DNA of 34,948 bases from Pirellulales bacterium (lineage in GTDB: Bacteria > Planctomycetota > Planctomycetia > Pirellulales > Thermoguttaceae), in contig JADLEL010000126.1 of the NCBI GenBank assembly GCA_020846145.1, forward strand, positions 1-34,948, written 5' to 3'. The notes below the pieces were generated by a model. That model had not been told where the DNA came from and did no database searches. It saw only the letters and a list, made by a program, of their open reading frames with translations. Below are positions 25,801-33,124 of this stretch, one piece after another (the stretch's first letter is position 1; the number at the start of each line of letters is the position of its first letter). The translations under genes and the position numbers were made by a program.

Positions 25801-26207
25801 GCTCCTCCGCGAAATTCTCGACCGACGAATTCCTGCGCGGTGCCGCGCTGCAGTTGCCGGTGTACGCTTTCGCCGTGACGGAGCTTTTTTTGCTCGACCG
25901 CGACGCGCTGCCCTGGCAGGCCGGCTACTGGTTCGTCGCCCAGGACGGATTCAAGCACAAACAAGCGTTGAAAATGCACCATCTCGGCGAAAACGGCGGG
26001 GAAGAATTGGAAGAAGAATGGGAGCGCGTCCGCGGGCAACTCGGCGAGGTCGTTTCCGGGCTGGTGCACGGCATCAGGAAGGGATGCTTCCCCGTTTTCA
26101 ACCGCGAAGAGCACTGCACCGGCAACTGCCCCATGAGCACCGTTTGCCGCATCAAGCAAATCCGCGCCCTCGAAAAAACCTGCCTGCCGACGGCGATGGG
26201 GGAATAG
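22818..26207 (+). CDS. addB: AddB-type helicase-nuclease with iron-sulfur cluster, one repeat insertion
   Basis: An approximately 1129-residue protein resembling the AddB subunit of the AddAB recombination enzyme, which processes DNA double-strand ends. The N-terminus has an ATP loop (AGPAASGKTE, residues 8-17) and a UvrD-like helicase fold. The C-terminus has a PD-(D/E)XK nuclease: GRIDRVD (Asp974), VLDYKTGS (Asp991, Lys993) and QLPVYAF. Four cysteines at 816, 1100, 1104 and 1110 (YARCPYRF; CTGNCPMSTVC) can bind a [4Fe-4S] cluster; the spacing is C-x3-C-x5-C against the usual C-x2-C-x5-C. A purine-rich run (RGERGEGRGERNED) at about 264-303 comes from an inserted hairpin element. No addA gene is in the window. 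ATG 22818 was preferred to 22767, which adds 17 unlike residues. Confidence 0.82.
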   Translation: MSAVVTVLAGPAASGKTELLLGEYRAKLAENAPGAALWLAPTWRAVADVRERLPGGNLAGCFRPGIMTFAQFAGAVLEASPDPIRPLSDPMKRQLVRQLLDEQNARGRLPHFRPIVHTSGLVDLVVEFLSELKRLEIWPDHFRRACEARGIAEKDLELLEIYEAYQQALQEHQLFDAEGSFWSARHWLKQGQRRPFEHLQFVVADGFSDFTRTQHEILEILAGRVAALSISLTLEPEPCREDLFAKPLKTLAELQRRHAGLVVMRGERGEGRGERNEDSGIDDAAAPHASLTSSLSPLPSSLRHLERRLFGNPREAQAAETTEGVEILAAARPIGEMEMIAARIKRLIVEEGVKPGEIAVAFRAPQDSGGLAGEVFDRLGLPVAWEQGVRLDRVPMLRALVALLKLDLDDWPFQSLLAVLGGNYFRPPWPEWQNGLAAIELERAIRKLQIPQGRENLLREIGRENLPAETDNPAPALPDGSRLNESSPLARLAAAFDELPQRATLPAWAKAWARLALHTGMLHDLDAADEADGPRLRKTDALAWKMLMSILAAGDRLAGWLKQHPPELTREEAFRALADILGSERLPAGEEESGRVRVLSAASVRSLHIPYLFLAGLSEKAFPQPDREDRLYGENEYLRLIDEGLPLAARTERNREEMLLFYEAVTRATKRLYLSYPALDDSAQPLSPSPFLLEAEQACGKDRIAKIEDRDFRPVKKTTQPFSPAEFRIAAMSEALEGNYGWLAGLRQHVLTGGSIFAPARNLFAGLELTILRQDRERFGAAEGIFSGEQARKLLCAEYSPSRTFGVTELESYARCPYRFLLERILKVQPLDDIALETDFLERGQIVHEVLAAFHQRVNESHGGPTSPAKIDQAEFEKSMQAAMDDCFRPAPGNPVRAALREIDRRLVSKWMADYRRQHEAYDALWTDCQSPPVPEFFEISFGLSKHASKTWAVDAPLEIPDGGDTIRLSGRIDRVDAGRASKHAVFNVLDYKTGSSAKFSTDEFLRGAALQLPVYAFAVTELFLLDRDALPWQAGYWFVAQDGFKHKQALKMHHLGENGGEELEEEWERVRGQLGEVVSGLVHGIRKGCFPVFNREEHCTGNCPMSTVCRIKQIRALEKTCLPTAMGE
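23605..23727. repeat. Intragenic GAGAGGGGAGAGG hairpin element
   Basis: A purine arm of GAGAGGGGAGAGGGGAGAGG units (23609-23643) is followed by a short core and the complementary CTCCCCTCTCCCCTC arm (23697-23725). It is in frame in the addB-like gene and encodes about 40 residues of low complexity. Same plan as the spacer elements. Confidence 0.88.
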
Positions 26208-26614
26208 AAACCGCAGTTCCGTTCAAGCGGTTGTCCGAGAATAAGTTGCGGCGCGGGCGTCTCGCCTGCCCCGTGCAGCCGGGACGGCCGCACCAAAAAA
26301 CTCCGAAGTCATCTTGAAATAAAGAGGGCCGTTCACGGCCCTTTCCGCCGCAGGCGTATTAGGCCCGACGTTCACGTCGGGTTACAAGGTCGCTCGCACC
26401 CCTTTAATTTTTCCCCCGCCCGCCGCCTTCGGCGGCGGGCGGGGGAAAAGAAGAATTGCGATCTGCCCAACCCGTGCTGAAGCACGGGCCGAATACCGCC
26501 TGCGGCGGCCAATGCCCGTGAAACGGGTATCACGAAATGGCCCCTTTGCGAGAATGCGTACACAAGATCGGCGTTTTCCCCGGCAGGCTGAATCCCGGTC
26601 CCTTCCGCCCAACC
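26208..26614. repeat. Cluster of short hairpins between addB and PEP-CTERM gene
   Basis: No gene in about 400 bases. At least five small perfect or near-perfect hairpins occur: AGGGCCGTTCACGGCCCT (26325-26342), CCCGACGTTCACGTCGGG (26367-26384), CCCGCCGCCTTCGGCGGCGG (about 26417-26437), CCCGTGCTGAAGCACGGG (about 26471-26488), and GCCCGTGAAACGGGT (about 26513-26527). Most have a GTTCAC, TTC or GAA loop and look like members of genome-wide families. Confidence 0.75.
26325..26344 (+). terminator. Possible terminator after the addB-like gene
   Basis: The hairpin AGGGCCGTTCACGGCCCT is followed by only three T. It lies about 120 bases past the addB stop. It could equally be one of the interspersed hairpins. 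Confidence 0.35.
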
Positions 26615-27760
26615 TCACCCCTTCCACCACCCCCGCCGCCAACCGCAAATAAAAATCCCAACGCCTCCCAGTCCTAACAGAACGCAGGTCGAAGGTTCCG
26701 GAACAGGAATCCATATGAAGGCATGTCGCTCGCTCGACCCATCACTCATGTAATCCGCGTATCCGACAATATTACCTTGTGCATCAATTGCATCGGCAAA
26801 TGATGCGGTATATTCAGGAGGCAGAAATTGATGCAGATCAATCACACTCTCTGCCGAGCCGTTCCAAAGCAATGCGTGAGGGTTGTCGCTTGGAACAACA
26901 CTACCCCTTCCCACTTGCTGAGTGCCATTTGTGTCCTCCGCAACTGAGGAGTTGAATCCAATCGGATGCAGATCAACCACACTGTTCGCCGTGCCGTTCC
27001 ATAGCAACGCGTGTGCGTTATAGCTCCAATCAATACCAAATCCAACTTGTTGATTGCCGCTAACACCTTGAGCCGTCGAATAACTGAAACCGCCGGGATG
27101 TAAATCTACAAACGTGTTTGACGAGCCGTACCAGAGTAACGCATGATTTTCGCCGTTCGTGGCATTACCCGAACCGAAACCAACCTGTCGTGTGCCATCA
27201 GTGCTAAATGCCCACGATGAACTTAAATTCCAGTGATTCAGATCAACACAGCTCTCCGCTGTGCCGTTCCAAAGCAAAGCATGAATATGACCGTTACCAC
27301 TATCACCATAACCCACTTGTTGATTACCACTAATGCCTTGGGCACGCGATGAGCGAAATCCGTAAGGATTCAAATCGATGACACTCTCTGCAGTGCCGCT
27401 CCAGAGCAGCGCGTGTTCGAAACCACCTGTGACTGCGCCGGAACCTACACCAACCTGTTGCATACCGTTAGTGTCGAGGGCAGCCGATGTAGTGAATCCT
27501 AGGGGATTTAGATCATCCGCACTGTCTGCCGTACCGTTCCATAGATACGCATGAGATTCGGTACTCATCCCCCATGTGCCACATTCGCCGACCTGCTGCA
27601 TACTGTTCGTGCCATAAATATGACATAATCCAAATCCGCTTGGAGTTAAATCGATTGATTTATAAGTTATCGCCAAGGCGTGATGAACGCTTAGAAAAGT
27701 CAATGATACGGTCGCCAGTGCGACTGACAACACCCGACGCTGCCGTTTGAGCTTGAACAT
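26615..27760 (-). CDS. PEP-CTERM surface protein with HAF-like repeats
   Basis: A 381-residue exported protein, paralogue of the first half of the gene at 12.5 kb. The signal peptide spans residues 1-30 (VLSVALATVSLTFLSVHHALA). Seven or so repeats follow with GMQQVGVGSGAVTGGFEHAL and LLWNGTA-S--DLNP-GF. The end is a PEP-CTERM signal, VPEPSTCVLLGLGGVG, a hydrophobic stretch and WRRGWWKG. Such signals are cut by an exosortase and tie the protein to the surface or extracellular matrix. The ATG at 27760 has GAGG seven bases upstream. Here the frame ends right after the basic tail, which shows how the fused paralogue should have ended. Confidence 0.85.
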   Translation of the reverse strand: MFKLKRQRRVLSVALATVSLTFLSVHHALAITYKSIDLTPSGFGLCHIYGTNSMQQVGECGTWGMSTESHAYLWNGTADSADDLNPLGFTTSAALDTNGMQQVGVGSGAVTGGFEHALLWSGTAESVIDLNPYGFRSSRAQGISGNQQVGYGDSGNGHIHALLWNGTAESCVDLNHWNLSSSWAFSTDGTRQVGFGSGNATNGENHALLWYGSSNTFVDLHPGGFSYSTAQGVSGNQQVGFGIDWSYNAHALLWNGTANSVVDLHPIGFNSSVAEDTNGTQQVGRGSVVPSDNPHALLWNGSAESVIDLHQFLPPEYTASFADAIDAQGNIVGYADYMSDGSSERHAFIWIPVPEPSTCVLLGLGGVGIFICGWRRGWWKG

Positions 27761-28139
27761 AGATAACCTCTTCGTGAAAAGTGTAAAACGCTGCCTCGAT
27801 GACTTTTCGGCCCTTTCCGCCCTGCGCGACCCCGTACGCTTCGCGGCAAAAGCCCTAAACGAGAATTATCCCTCCAGCTTACCAAGCCAGACGCATTATT
27901 GCAATCCCCCCGCCAACTTCCCCACCAAAACTCGCCGATTTGGCTGGGGGCGAGGACGCTCCGGCTCGCTGAACTCCGGCCCCCGATACGCCCGTCCCGG
28001 CTCCCTGCGAAACCGTTTTGCGGCGGCGAATCGAAATAATTATTTTTCGCCGCAACCTCTAATCCCGCAAGCGTTTGCGAACAATCCGCAAAAAATTTCC
28101 TGGAAAAAAGCCGCCCTCTTATCTATACATATGTTCACT
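27761..28139. other. Gene-free spacer, candidate inversion breakpoint
   Basis: No convincing gene between the PEP-CTERM start and the DUF2292-like start; a reading frame runs through but has no ribosome site and no family resemblance. A small inverted pair, TGCGGCGGCGAA / TTCGCCGCA, lies near 28019-28055. The right end would join the portal 3' end (7.5 kb) if the proposed inversion occurred. Confidence 0.5.
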
Positions 28140-28319
28140 ATGACGAACGTCGCCACGCCAAACAACGCGGTCCGCGTCGAGCAGTTGCAGAAGGCCTGGG
28201 CGGAGATCCTCGCCGAGGTCCTCCGCCGCGGTTTCTACGGCACCGCCGAGGTGGAAGTGAACGTCCAGGACGGCGCGATTCAGCACATCCGCCGCAAGAT
28301 CGAACGCGTCGAGAAGTGA
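28140..28319 (+). CDS. DUF2292-like small phage protein
   Basis: A 59-residue protein. The second half, LRRGFYGTAEVEVNVQDGAI then QHIRRKIERV, matches the compact beta pattern of DUF2292-type small proteins, which are common in phages and prophages. The role is unknown. I chose the ATG at 28140; one three codons earlier (28131) is also possible. It is the first gene of the plus-strand phage block and is probably the gene that followed the portal before rearrangement. Confidence 0.6.
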   Translation: MTNVATPNNAVRVEQLQKAWAEILAEVLRRGFYGTAEVEVNVQDGAIQHIRRKIERVEK

Positions 28320-28475
28320 GCAGTGGCTAGTGGTCAGTGGCCGGTGGCCGGTGGTCAGAAAAGAGTGGTCAGTGGTCAGAAAAATACTGCCCACTGCCCA
28401 CAGTCCACTAACCACTAACCACTAGCCACCGACCACTAGCCACTGGCCACTGCCCCCCCATCCCCTAACCCCTAT
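28320..28475. repeat. Nested inverted-repeat element (CAGTGGCTAGTGGTC type)
   Basis: Units of CAGTGG, CTAGTGG and TCAGTGG (28320-28380) are followed after AAAAATACTG by the complementary CCACTAACCACTAGCCAC units (28388-28460). CCCCTATCCCCTATC follows directly up to the next ATG, so the leader of the protease-like gene is made of repeats. Confidence 0.9.
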
Positions 28476-28483
28476 CCCCTATC

Positions 28484-29254
28484 ATGTCCGAACAGCTTCA
28501 AGAATTCTGCGATTCCCGCGGCGTGCCGATGCGCGTCGATCGCGCGGCCGGAGTCATCCGCGGCGTGAAAATCCTCGGCCTCAAATCGCGCAACGGCCGA
28601 ACGTACCTTCCCGAAGCATTGCGAGAGGCTGCCGCGCTCTACGAAAACGCGAAGGTGAACGTGAACCATCCGCAAGGCCACCCGGCGTCGCCCCGCGATT
28701 ACCGCGACCGGCTGGGCCAAATCCGCGGCGTCGAACTGCGGCCCGACGCGGGGCTGTTCGGCGATTTGCATTTCAATCCCAAGCACGCCCTGGCCGAGCA
28801 ACTCGCGTGGGACGCCGAGCACGCGCCGGAGAACGTGGGCTTTTCGCACAACGTCGAGGCCCGCACCGCCCGCCGCGGCGAAGAGGTCGTGGTCGAGGCG
28901 ATCACCCGCGTGCAAAGCGTCGATCTGGTGGCCGATCCGGCGACGACCCGCGGACTGTTCGAGTCGCACGAAAGCCGTGAAGCCGCCGAATCCCCGGCGT
29001 CTTCCGATCTCCCGCAATCCGCCTCGGAACTGGAAAAACTCGATCCCCGCTTGATCGAGGAATTCGACCGCCGCCATGCCGCGTCGATCGAGAAATTGCA
29101 AGCGGAGATCGCGGCGATATCGCAAAAACTCGCCGCGCACGAAGCGCGGCCGCATCTTGCGACCGAAGAGCGCAAGCCGGTTTCCCGCGATCAACACCTT
29201 CCCGTCCAAACGCCCCCCGCCAACGCCAAGGCGTTCGTGGAAGCAATTACGTGA
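28484..29254 (+). CDS. Probable phage head maturation protease/scaffold
   Basis: A 256-residue protein. It opens with GVIRGVKILGLKSRNGRTYL and contains VNVNHPQGHPAS, NVGFSHNVEA and ITRVQSVDLVADPATTRGLF, which together resemble prohead protease cores with His and Ser candidates (His in VNHP, Ser in GFSH). The C-terminal third is charged and coiled-coil-like (ASIEKLQAEIAAISQKLAAH), as expected for a fused scaffold. It would cut the scaffold and capsid during head maturation. Its place before decoration and major capsid genes supports this. No ribosome site is visible; repeats run up to the ATG. Confidence 0.6.
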   Translation: MSEQLQEFCDSRGVPMRVDRAAGVIRGVKILGLKSRNGRTYLPEALREAAALYENAKVNVNHPQGHPASPRDYRDRLGQIRGVELRPDAGLFGDLHFNPKHALAEQLAWDAEHAPENVGFSHNVEARTARRGEEVVVEAITRVQSVDLVADPATTRGLFESHESREAAESPASSDLPQSASELEKLDPRLIEEFDRRHAASIEKLQAEIAAISQKLAAHEARPHLATEERKPVSRDQHLPVQTPPANAKAFVEAIT

Positions 29255-29395
29255 AGCGGCAGTGGCTAGTGGTTAGTGGCTAGTGGCCAGTGAACAAAAT
29301 CACTACCCACTGACAACTGCCCACTAACCACTGCCTACTGCATACCGCCTACTGCATACTTCCCCTATCCCCCATCCCCTATCCCCTATCCCCCA
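29255..29395. repeat. AGTGGTTAGTGGC-type repeat element
   Basis: Units of GTGGCTAGTGGTTAGTGGC are followed by complementary CCACTGACAACTGCCCACTA units, CTACTGCATA units, then CCCCTATCCCC units and an AAAGGAG ribosome site directly before the next ATG. Confidence 0.85.
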
Positions 29396-29411
29396 AAAAA
29401 GGAGAAATCCC

Positions 29412-29894
29412 ATGAGCGACAAAATGCGATGGCGTTACGGCGACACGAATCCGGTTTTGGCGGCGGTCGATGCCGACACGGTGATCGAGATCGGCGACCT
29501 GGTCTATCAGGAAACCGACGACGCGCGGCCGGCCGCGATGCAAGCCGACCAAGGCAGCAAGGCGGCCAACCAGGAGTTGTTCGCCGGCAAGTTCCTCGGC
29601 GTGGCGATGCAGCGCAGCCGGGCGGGCGAGACCGCGCCCATCCGCGTGGCCACCACCGGCGTCTTCGAGTTCGATTGCCCCAGCACCGCGTTCGAGCTGG
29701 GCGATCCGGTGGGCGTCGATGAAAACGCCGCCGGCGACGCGCTCCTCAACCAGCAGGTGGCCAAGGTCGCCGCCCCCAAGTACGCCATCGGCCGCGACGC
29801 CAAGCGCCAGCCGGCCGCCGCCACCGTGCTCATCGACATCCGCTCCACCGTCATGACCGGCGGCGTCGAAGGCAGCAGCTATTCGGCGCCGTAG
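29412..29894 (+). CDS. Probable capsid decoration protein (DUF2190-like)
   Basis: A 160-residue beta-rich protein. It has IEIGDLVYQETDDARPA, FAGKFLGVAMQRSRAGE then TAPIRVATTGVFEFD, and a C-terminal ATVLIDIRS. That resembles the head-decoration/DUF2190 proteins that bind the outside of capsids. It lies just before the major capsid gene, the normal place. AAAGGAG precedes the ATG. No transfer or frame problem seen. Confidence 0.6.
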   Translation: MSDKMRWRYGDTNPVLAAVDADTVIEIGDLVYQETDDARPAAMQADQGSKAANQELFAGKFLGVAMQRSRAGETAPIRVATTGVFEFDCPSTAFELGDPVGVDENAAGDALLNQQVAKVAAPKYAIGRDAKRQPAAATVLIDIRSTVMTGGVEGSSYSAP

Positions 29895-29896
29895 AA

Positions 29897-29977
29897 GACG
29901 GTCTTGGGACTTAGGTCTTGGGACTTAGGACTTTGTTTCCAAGACCAAAGACCTAAGACCAAAGACCTAAGACCAAT
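29897..29977. repeat. CTTAGGTCTTGGGA-type inverted element
   Basis: GTCTTGGGACTTAGGTCTTG units (29902-29935) are followed by the complementary CCAAGACCAAAGACCTAAGA units to 29975, between decoration and major capsid genes. Confidence 0.85.
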
Positions 29978-30028
29978 TCCACAAAGACTAACCACTATCC
30001 AACTATTTCGATTTTCAAGGAGTATCAC

Positions 30029-31213
30029 GTGAAAGCAATCAACTATCGCGAATTGAAACGCATGTACGACCTGAGCGGTCCCGAAAAGACCGTGCGGCAC
30101 TTGCAGGAGGCCCTCGCCGCGGGCGATCTTACGCCCGAAGATTTCAGCCTGCGGGAAGTGGCCGAGGCCACGCTCTCCGGCGAGCGCGTCCGTCAGATGG
30201 ACCCCCGCGGCGGCGGCGTCGCGCTGTTGGAGAGCGGCAGCGGCGTCGATGCCACCGCGTTCTCGAACATTACCGGGCAGATCATCCGCACGAAGATCAT
30301 GCAGGCTTACCGGCAGGAGGCCTTCGCGGTCTCGAAGCTGGTCGATACCATTCCCACCCGGCTCGACGGCGAGCGAATTCCCGGCGTCGGCCGGCTCGGC
30401 GACCAGGCGGCGGAAGTCGCGCCCGGCATGCCCTATCCGCACCTCGGCTTCGGCGAGGACTACATCGACACGCCGCAGACCGCCAAGCACGGCTTCATCG
30501 TGCCGGTCACCAAGGAGGCAATCTTTTTCGACCGCACGCATCTCGTCCTGCAGCGCGCCGCGGAAGTCGGCGAGGCGCTGGGCTTGCACAAGGAGAAGCG
30601 GCTGATCGACCTGGTCGTCGGCGCGGCGAACAACTACAAGTGGAAGGGCGTGAACTACGACACCTACAGCGCCACCGGCAGCGGCGCGCCGCCCGACGGC
30701 GCGTGGATCAACCAGACCGACCAGGAACTGTGCGATTGGACCGACGTCGATGCCGCCGAACAACTCTTCGCCGACATCCTCGACCCGAACACCGGCGAGC
30801 CGGTGCTGATCCAAGCCACCACCGTGCTGGTTACGCCGGCCTACCGCCACGCGGCGCACCGCGTATTCAACGCCGCCGAAATCACCTACGAGACCGGCGG
30901 CGGGAACCTCGCCACCACGGCGGCCAATCCGCTGGGCAACTACCGCGTGGCGGAGAGCCGGCTGATGTACCGCCGCATCGTGGCCGCGGGCGAAACCGCC
31001 GCGGCCGCCAAGAAATGGTGGTTCATCGGCGATTTCCGCAAGGCCTTCGCGTATATGGAGAATTGGCCGATCACGGTTACGCAATCGCCGGTCGGCAGCG
31101 AGGCCGAATTCAACCAGGACATCGTCGTCCGCTTCAAGGCCAGCGAGCGCGGCGCCGCGGCGGTCATCAATCCCCGCTACGTCGTGAAAAGCACCGGTAC
31201 GAGCGGATCGTAA
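30029..31213 (+). CDS. Phage major capsid protein
   Basis: A 394-residue capsid-type protein. It has an N-terminal helical arm (to about 60), then SGVDATAFSNITGQIIRTKI, an E-loop-like region with LVDTIPTRLDGERIPGVGRL, and later VLVTPAYRHAAHRVFNAAEI, KKWWFIGDFRKAFAYMENWP and ERGAAAVINPRYVVKST, all of the HK97-like coat style seen in tailed-phage capsids. It would form the icosahedral head. It starts with GTG, with AAGGAG nine bases upstream, the best ribosome site in this block. The frame is intact. Confidence 0.78.
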   Translation: MKAINYRELKRMYDLSGPEKTVRHLQEALAAGDLTPEDFSLREVAEATLSGERVRQMDPRGGGVALLESGSGVDATAFSNITGQIIRTKIMQAYRQEAFAVSKLVDTIPTRLDGERIPGVGRLGDQAAEVAPGMPYPHLGFGEDYIDTPQTAKHGFIVPVTKEAIFFDRTHLVLQRAAEVGEALGLHKEKRLIDLVVGAANNYKWKGVNYDTYSATGSGAPPDGAWINQTDQELCDWTDVDAAEQLFADILDPNTGEPVLIQATTVLVTPAYRHAAHRVFNAAEITYETGGGNLATTAANPLGNYRVAESRLMYRRIVAAGETAAAAKKWWFIGDFRKAFAYMENWPITVTQSPVGSEAEFNQDIVVRFKASERGAAAVINPRYVVKSTGTSGS

Positions 31214-31310
31214 GCTGTAGGCAGTAAGCAGTAGGCAGTAGGTAGTGGGCAGTGGACAGTGGACAGTGGGTAGAATCTCTAACCACTGGCCACTAACCAC
31301 TGGCCACAGA
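31214..31310. repeat. AGTAGGCAGTAGG / CACTGGCCACTAACC element
   Basis: Units of CAGTAGGCAGTAGGTAGTGG are followed by CACTGGCCACTAACCACTGG, an inverted pair of the same family as 28320-28475. CATTCATCATTCAGC units follow up to the next ATG. Confidence 0.85.
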
Positions 31311-31373
31311 TCCCACGCCCCATGCGGGCTGCTCCATTCATCATTCATCATTCAGCATTCATCATTTCCTCCC

Positions 31374-31586
31374 ATGTCCAACGCCGAACAACTCGAAATC
31401 GTCAAATCGCAAACGCTGGCGCGAATCGCCGAGATCACCGCGCAGCCCAAGCCGACCTATCAGATCGACGGTCAGATGGTCGCCTGGGGCGACTATTTGC
31501 ACCAGTTGCAGCGGACGGTCGATTGGTGCAATGCCCAACTCGCCGCGCACGCGCCGATCGAAGTGCAGTCGCAAGGTTTTTGCTGA
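31374..31586 (+). CDS. Small phage structural-region protein
   Basis: A 70-residue protein not recognised by function. It reads EIVKSQTLARIAEITAQPKP then TYQIDGQMVAWGDYLHQLQR and ends in IEVQSQGFC. Similar short proteins occur next to major capsid genes in planctomycete and related prophages, so a head-assembly role is plausible. The ATG at 31374 has no ribosome site and is preceded by repeats. Confidence 0.6.
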   Translation: MSNAEQLEIVKSQTLARIAEITAQPKPTYQIDGQMVAWGDYLHQLQRTVDWCNAQLAAHAPIEVQSQGFC

Positions 31587-31596
31587 CGAAAAAACG

Positions 31597-31665
31597 CTCG
31601 CAGCGGGTGCCACGGGCATCTTGCCCGTGCTCAGCGCCGCACTGGCGAGACGCCAGTGGCACCCA
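31597..31665. repeat. TGCCACGGGCATCTTGCCCG hairpins
   Basis: Two hairpins, CACGGGCATCTTGCCCGTG and CACTGGCGAGACGCCAGTG, of the same family as the array inside the portal gene (8604-8747). CCCCACGCCCCACACCCC units follow up to the next ATG. Confidence 0.85.
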
Positions 31666-31697
31666 AAACTCACCCCACGCCCCACACCCCACGCCCC

Positions 31698-32366
31698 ATG
31701 ACCACTCCCTTCACACCCGCCGACGATTTCGAAGCGATAACCGACGGCTTGGAACCGGTAACGCTGTTGCGCCGCGAATCGCCCGGCGGGCCGGGCGAGA
31801 CCGTGCCGCACGCGCTGCGGCGGACGATCGACATGGCCGAGGTGGTCGGCGACAATCGCCGCACCGTCGAGAGCGACGGCCGCTACACCGCCGCCGACGC
31901 CGCCTGGAGCCTGCCCGCCGCGGAAGTTTCCGCCGCGCCGCGGCTGGGCGACGCGATCCTCGACGCCGCCGGCCGGCGGTGGACGATCCTCGAGACGCGG
32001 TTGGTCGCGCTCGGCGTCCGCTGGCGCTGCCGCACGCGGGAACTGTCGATCGCCTACGGCCTGGAGGACGCCATCGACGTGCTCGCGGCCGAGTATTCCA
32101 AAGGCGAATCGGGCGCGGTCGAAACGACGTGGAACGTGCTCCATGCAGGCGTGCGCGGCCGCATCCAACCGCTCGAGACGAAAATCGCCGCGGAAAAATC
32201 CGCCCAAAATAGCGTGCGCCGCTGCCGCATCATCCTCGAGGAGCCGTTCGACCTCGGCCACGAGCACCGCCTCCGCGGCCCCGATGGAACCCTCTACCGC
32301 ATCGTCGCCGCCGCCGGATTCCCCAAACACGGCGAGATGCAAACGGTCGAGGTGGAGAAAATCTAA
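31698..32366 (+). CDS. Possible head-closure (stopper) protein
   Basis: A 222-residue beta-rich protein. Two similar blocks are seen: LGDAILDAAGRRWTILETRL and GHEHRLRGPDGTLYRIVAAA, each like the short barrel of head-closure proteins that seal the portal. The place after capsid and before tail-completion-like genes fits. The family is too divergent to name firmly. The ATG at 31698 has no clear ribosome site. Confidence 0.5.
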   Translation: MTTPFTPADDFEAITDGLEPVTLLRRESPGGPGETVPHALRRTIDMAEVVGDNRRTVESDGRYTAADAAWSLPAAEVSAAPRLGDAILDAAGRRWTILETRLVALGVRWRCRTRELSIAYGLEDAIDVLAAEYSKGESGAVETTWNVLHAGVRGRIQPLETKIAAEKSAQNSVRRCRIILEEPFDLGHEHRLRGPDGTLYRIVAAAGFPKHGEMQTVEVEKI

Positions 32367-32394
32367 ATTGCTTTGGAAAATTCCGAGAAATCCT

Positions 32395-32480
32395 TGCCTT
32401 CCTGTTGTACATTTTGCAATTTGAAATTTGCAATTACCAATTTGCGATCAATCCCCTCAATCCCGCGTGGACGCGGGAGC
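32395..32480. repeat. TTGCAATTTGAAATTTGC-type repeats and a GCTAAAC hairpin
   Basis: TTGCAATTTGAAATTTGCAA units matching 9066-9121, then a hairpin TCCCGCGTGGACGCGGGA followed by GCTAAAC (about 32460-32486), like the inverted repeat at 17065-17164. Confidence 0.75.
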
Positions 32481-32505
32481 TAAACATTCGGTATCCGTAA
32501 ATCCC

Positions 32506-32907
32506 ATGAAACTCGCAAAACATCTCCACGAGCATTGGTCTTCGAGCGCGGCCCTTAACGGCCTCCTGCCCGTCGAAAAAGTCTTCACCGGCATGAGCGG
32601 CGATTCCGCGCTCCCCTACGCGACGATCTCCCTCGAAGGCGCGAAGCCGCTCTCCCGCCACGGCGACGGCTCCGCGCTCGACGAGGTGGCGGTGCAAATC
32701 GAACTCTTCCACGGCGGATACGACGCCGGCCTCGCCGTGCTCAAGGAAATCGAAGCGGCCTTCGAACGCCTTTCGCTCGATTTGGACGAAGGCCGCAAGA
32801 TGCTCGACATGCGGCGCGGCGACCGCCGCGAAAAGCCACTCGACGCCGAAACCTGGCGATTCGCCCTCGATTTCCGCTGCACCGTTTTTTTGCCCGAAGG
32901 AGTATGA
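32506..32907 (+). CDS. Possible tail completion protein (DUF3168-like)
   Basis: A 133-residue protein with LPYATISLEGAKPLSR, a strand VAVQIELFHG, helix GLAVLKEIEAAFERL and WRFALDFRCTVFL. That order (helix, strands, central helix, strands) resembles small tail-completion/terminator proteins such as DUF3168. It would cap the tail tube or join head and tail. The family resemblance is weak. The ATG at 32506 has no clear ribosome site. Confidence 0.5.
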   Translation: MKLAKHLHEHWSSSAALNGLLPVEKVFTGMSGDSALPYATISLEGAKPLSRHGDGSALDEVAVQIELFHGGYDAGLAVLKEIEAAFERLSLDLDEGRKMLDMRRGDRREKPLDAETWRFALDFRCTVFLPEGV

Positions 32908-33115
32908 ATGAAGGGATCAGGGGTTAGAGATCAGAGATCAGGGGTTAGAGATCAGAGATCAGTTTTCATCTTCTCTAATCCCTAATCCCTGATCTTCGAT
33001 CTCCGATCTCCAATCCCTAATCCCTGATCTTCGATCTTCGATCTTCGATCTCCAATCCCCAATCCCCGATCTCCGATCTCCGATCTCTAACCCCCAATCC
33101 ACAATCCCTCTCCCT
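32908..33115. repeat. Nested inverted-repeat element (GGGTTAGAGATCAGAG type)
   Basis: Units of GGGTTAGAGATCAGAGATCA (32918-32963) are followed by a short core and a long complementary array of CCCTAATCCCTGATCTTCGA and GATCTCCAATCCC units to 33110. It ends a few bases before the next ATG. Confidence 0.9.
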
Positions 33116-33124
33116 CCCGCCATC

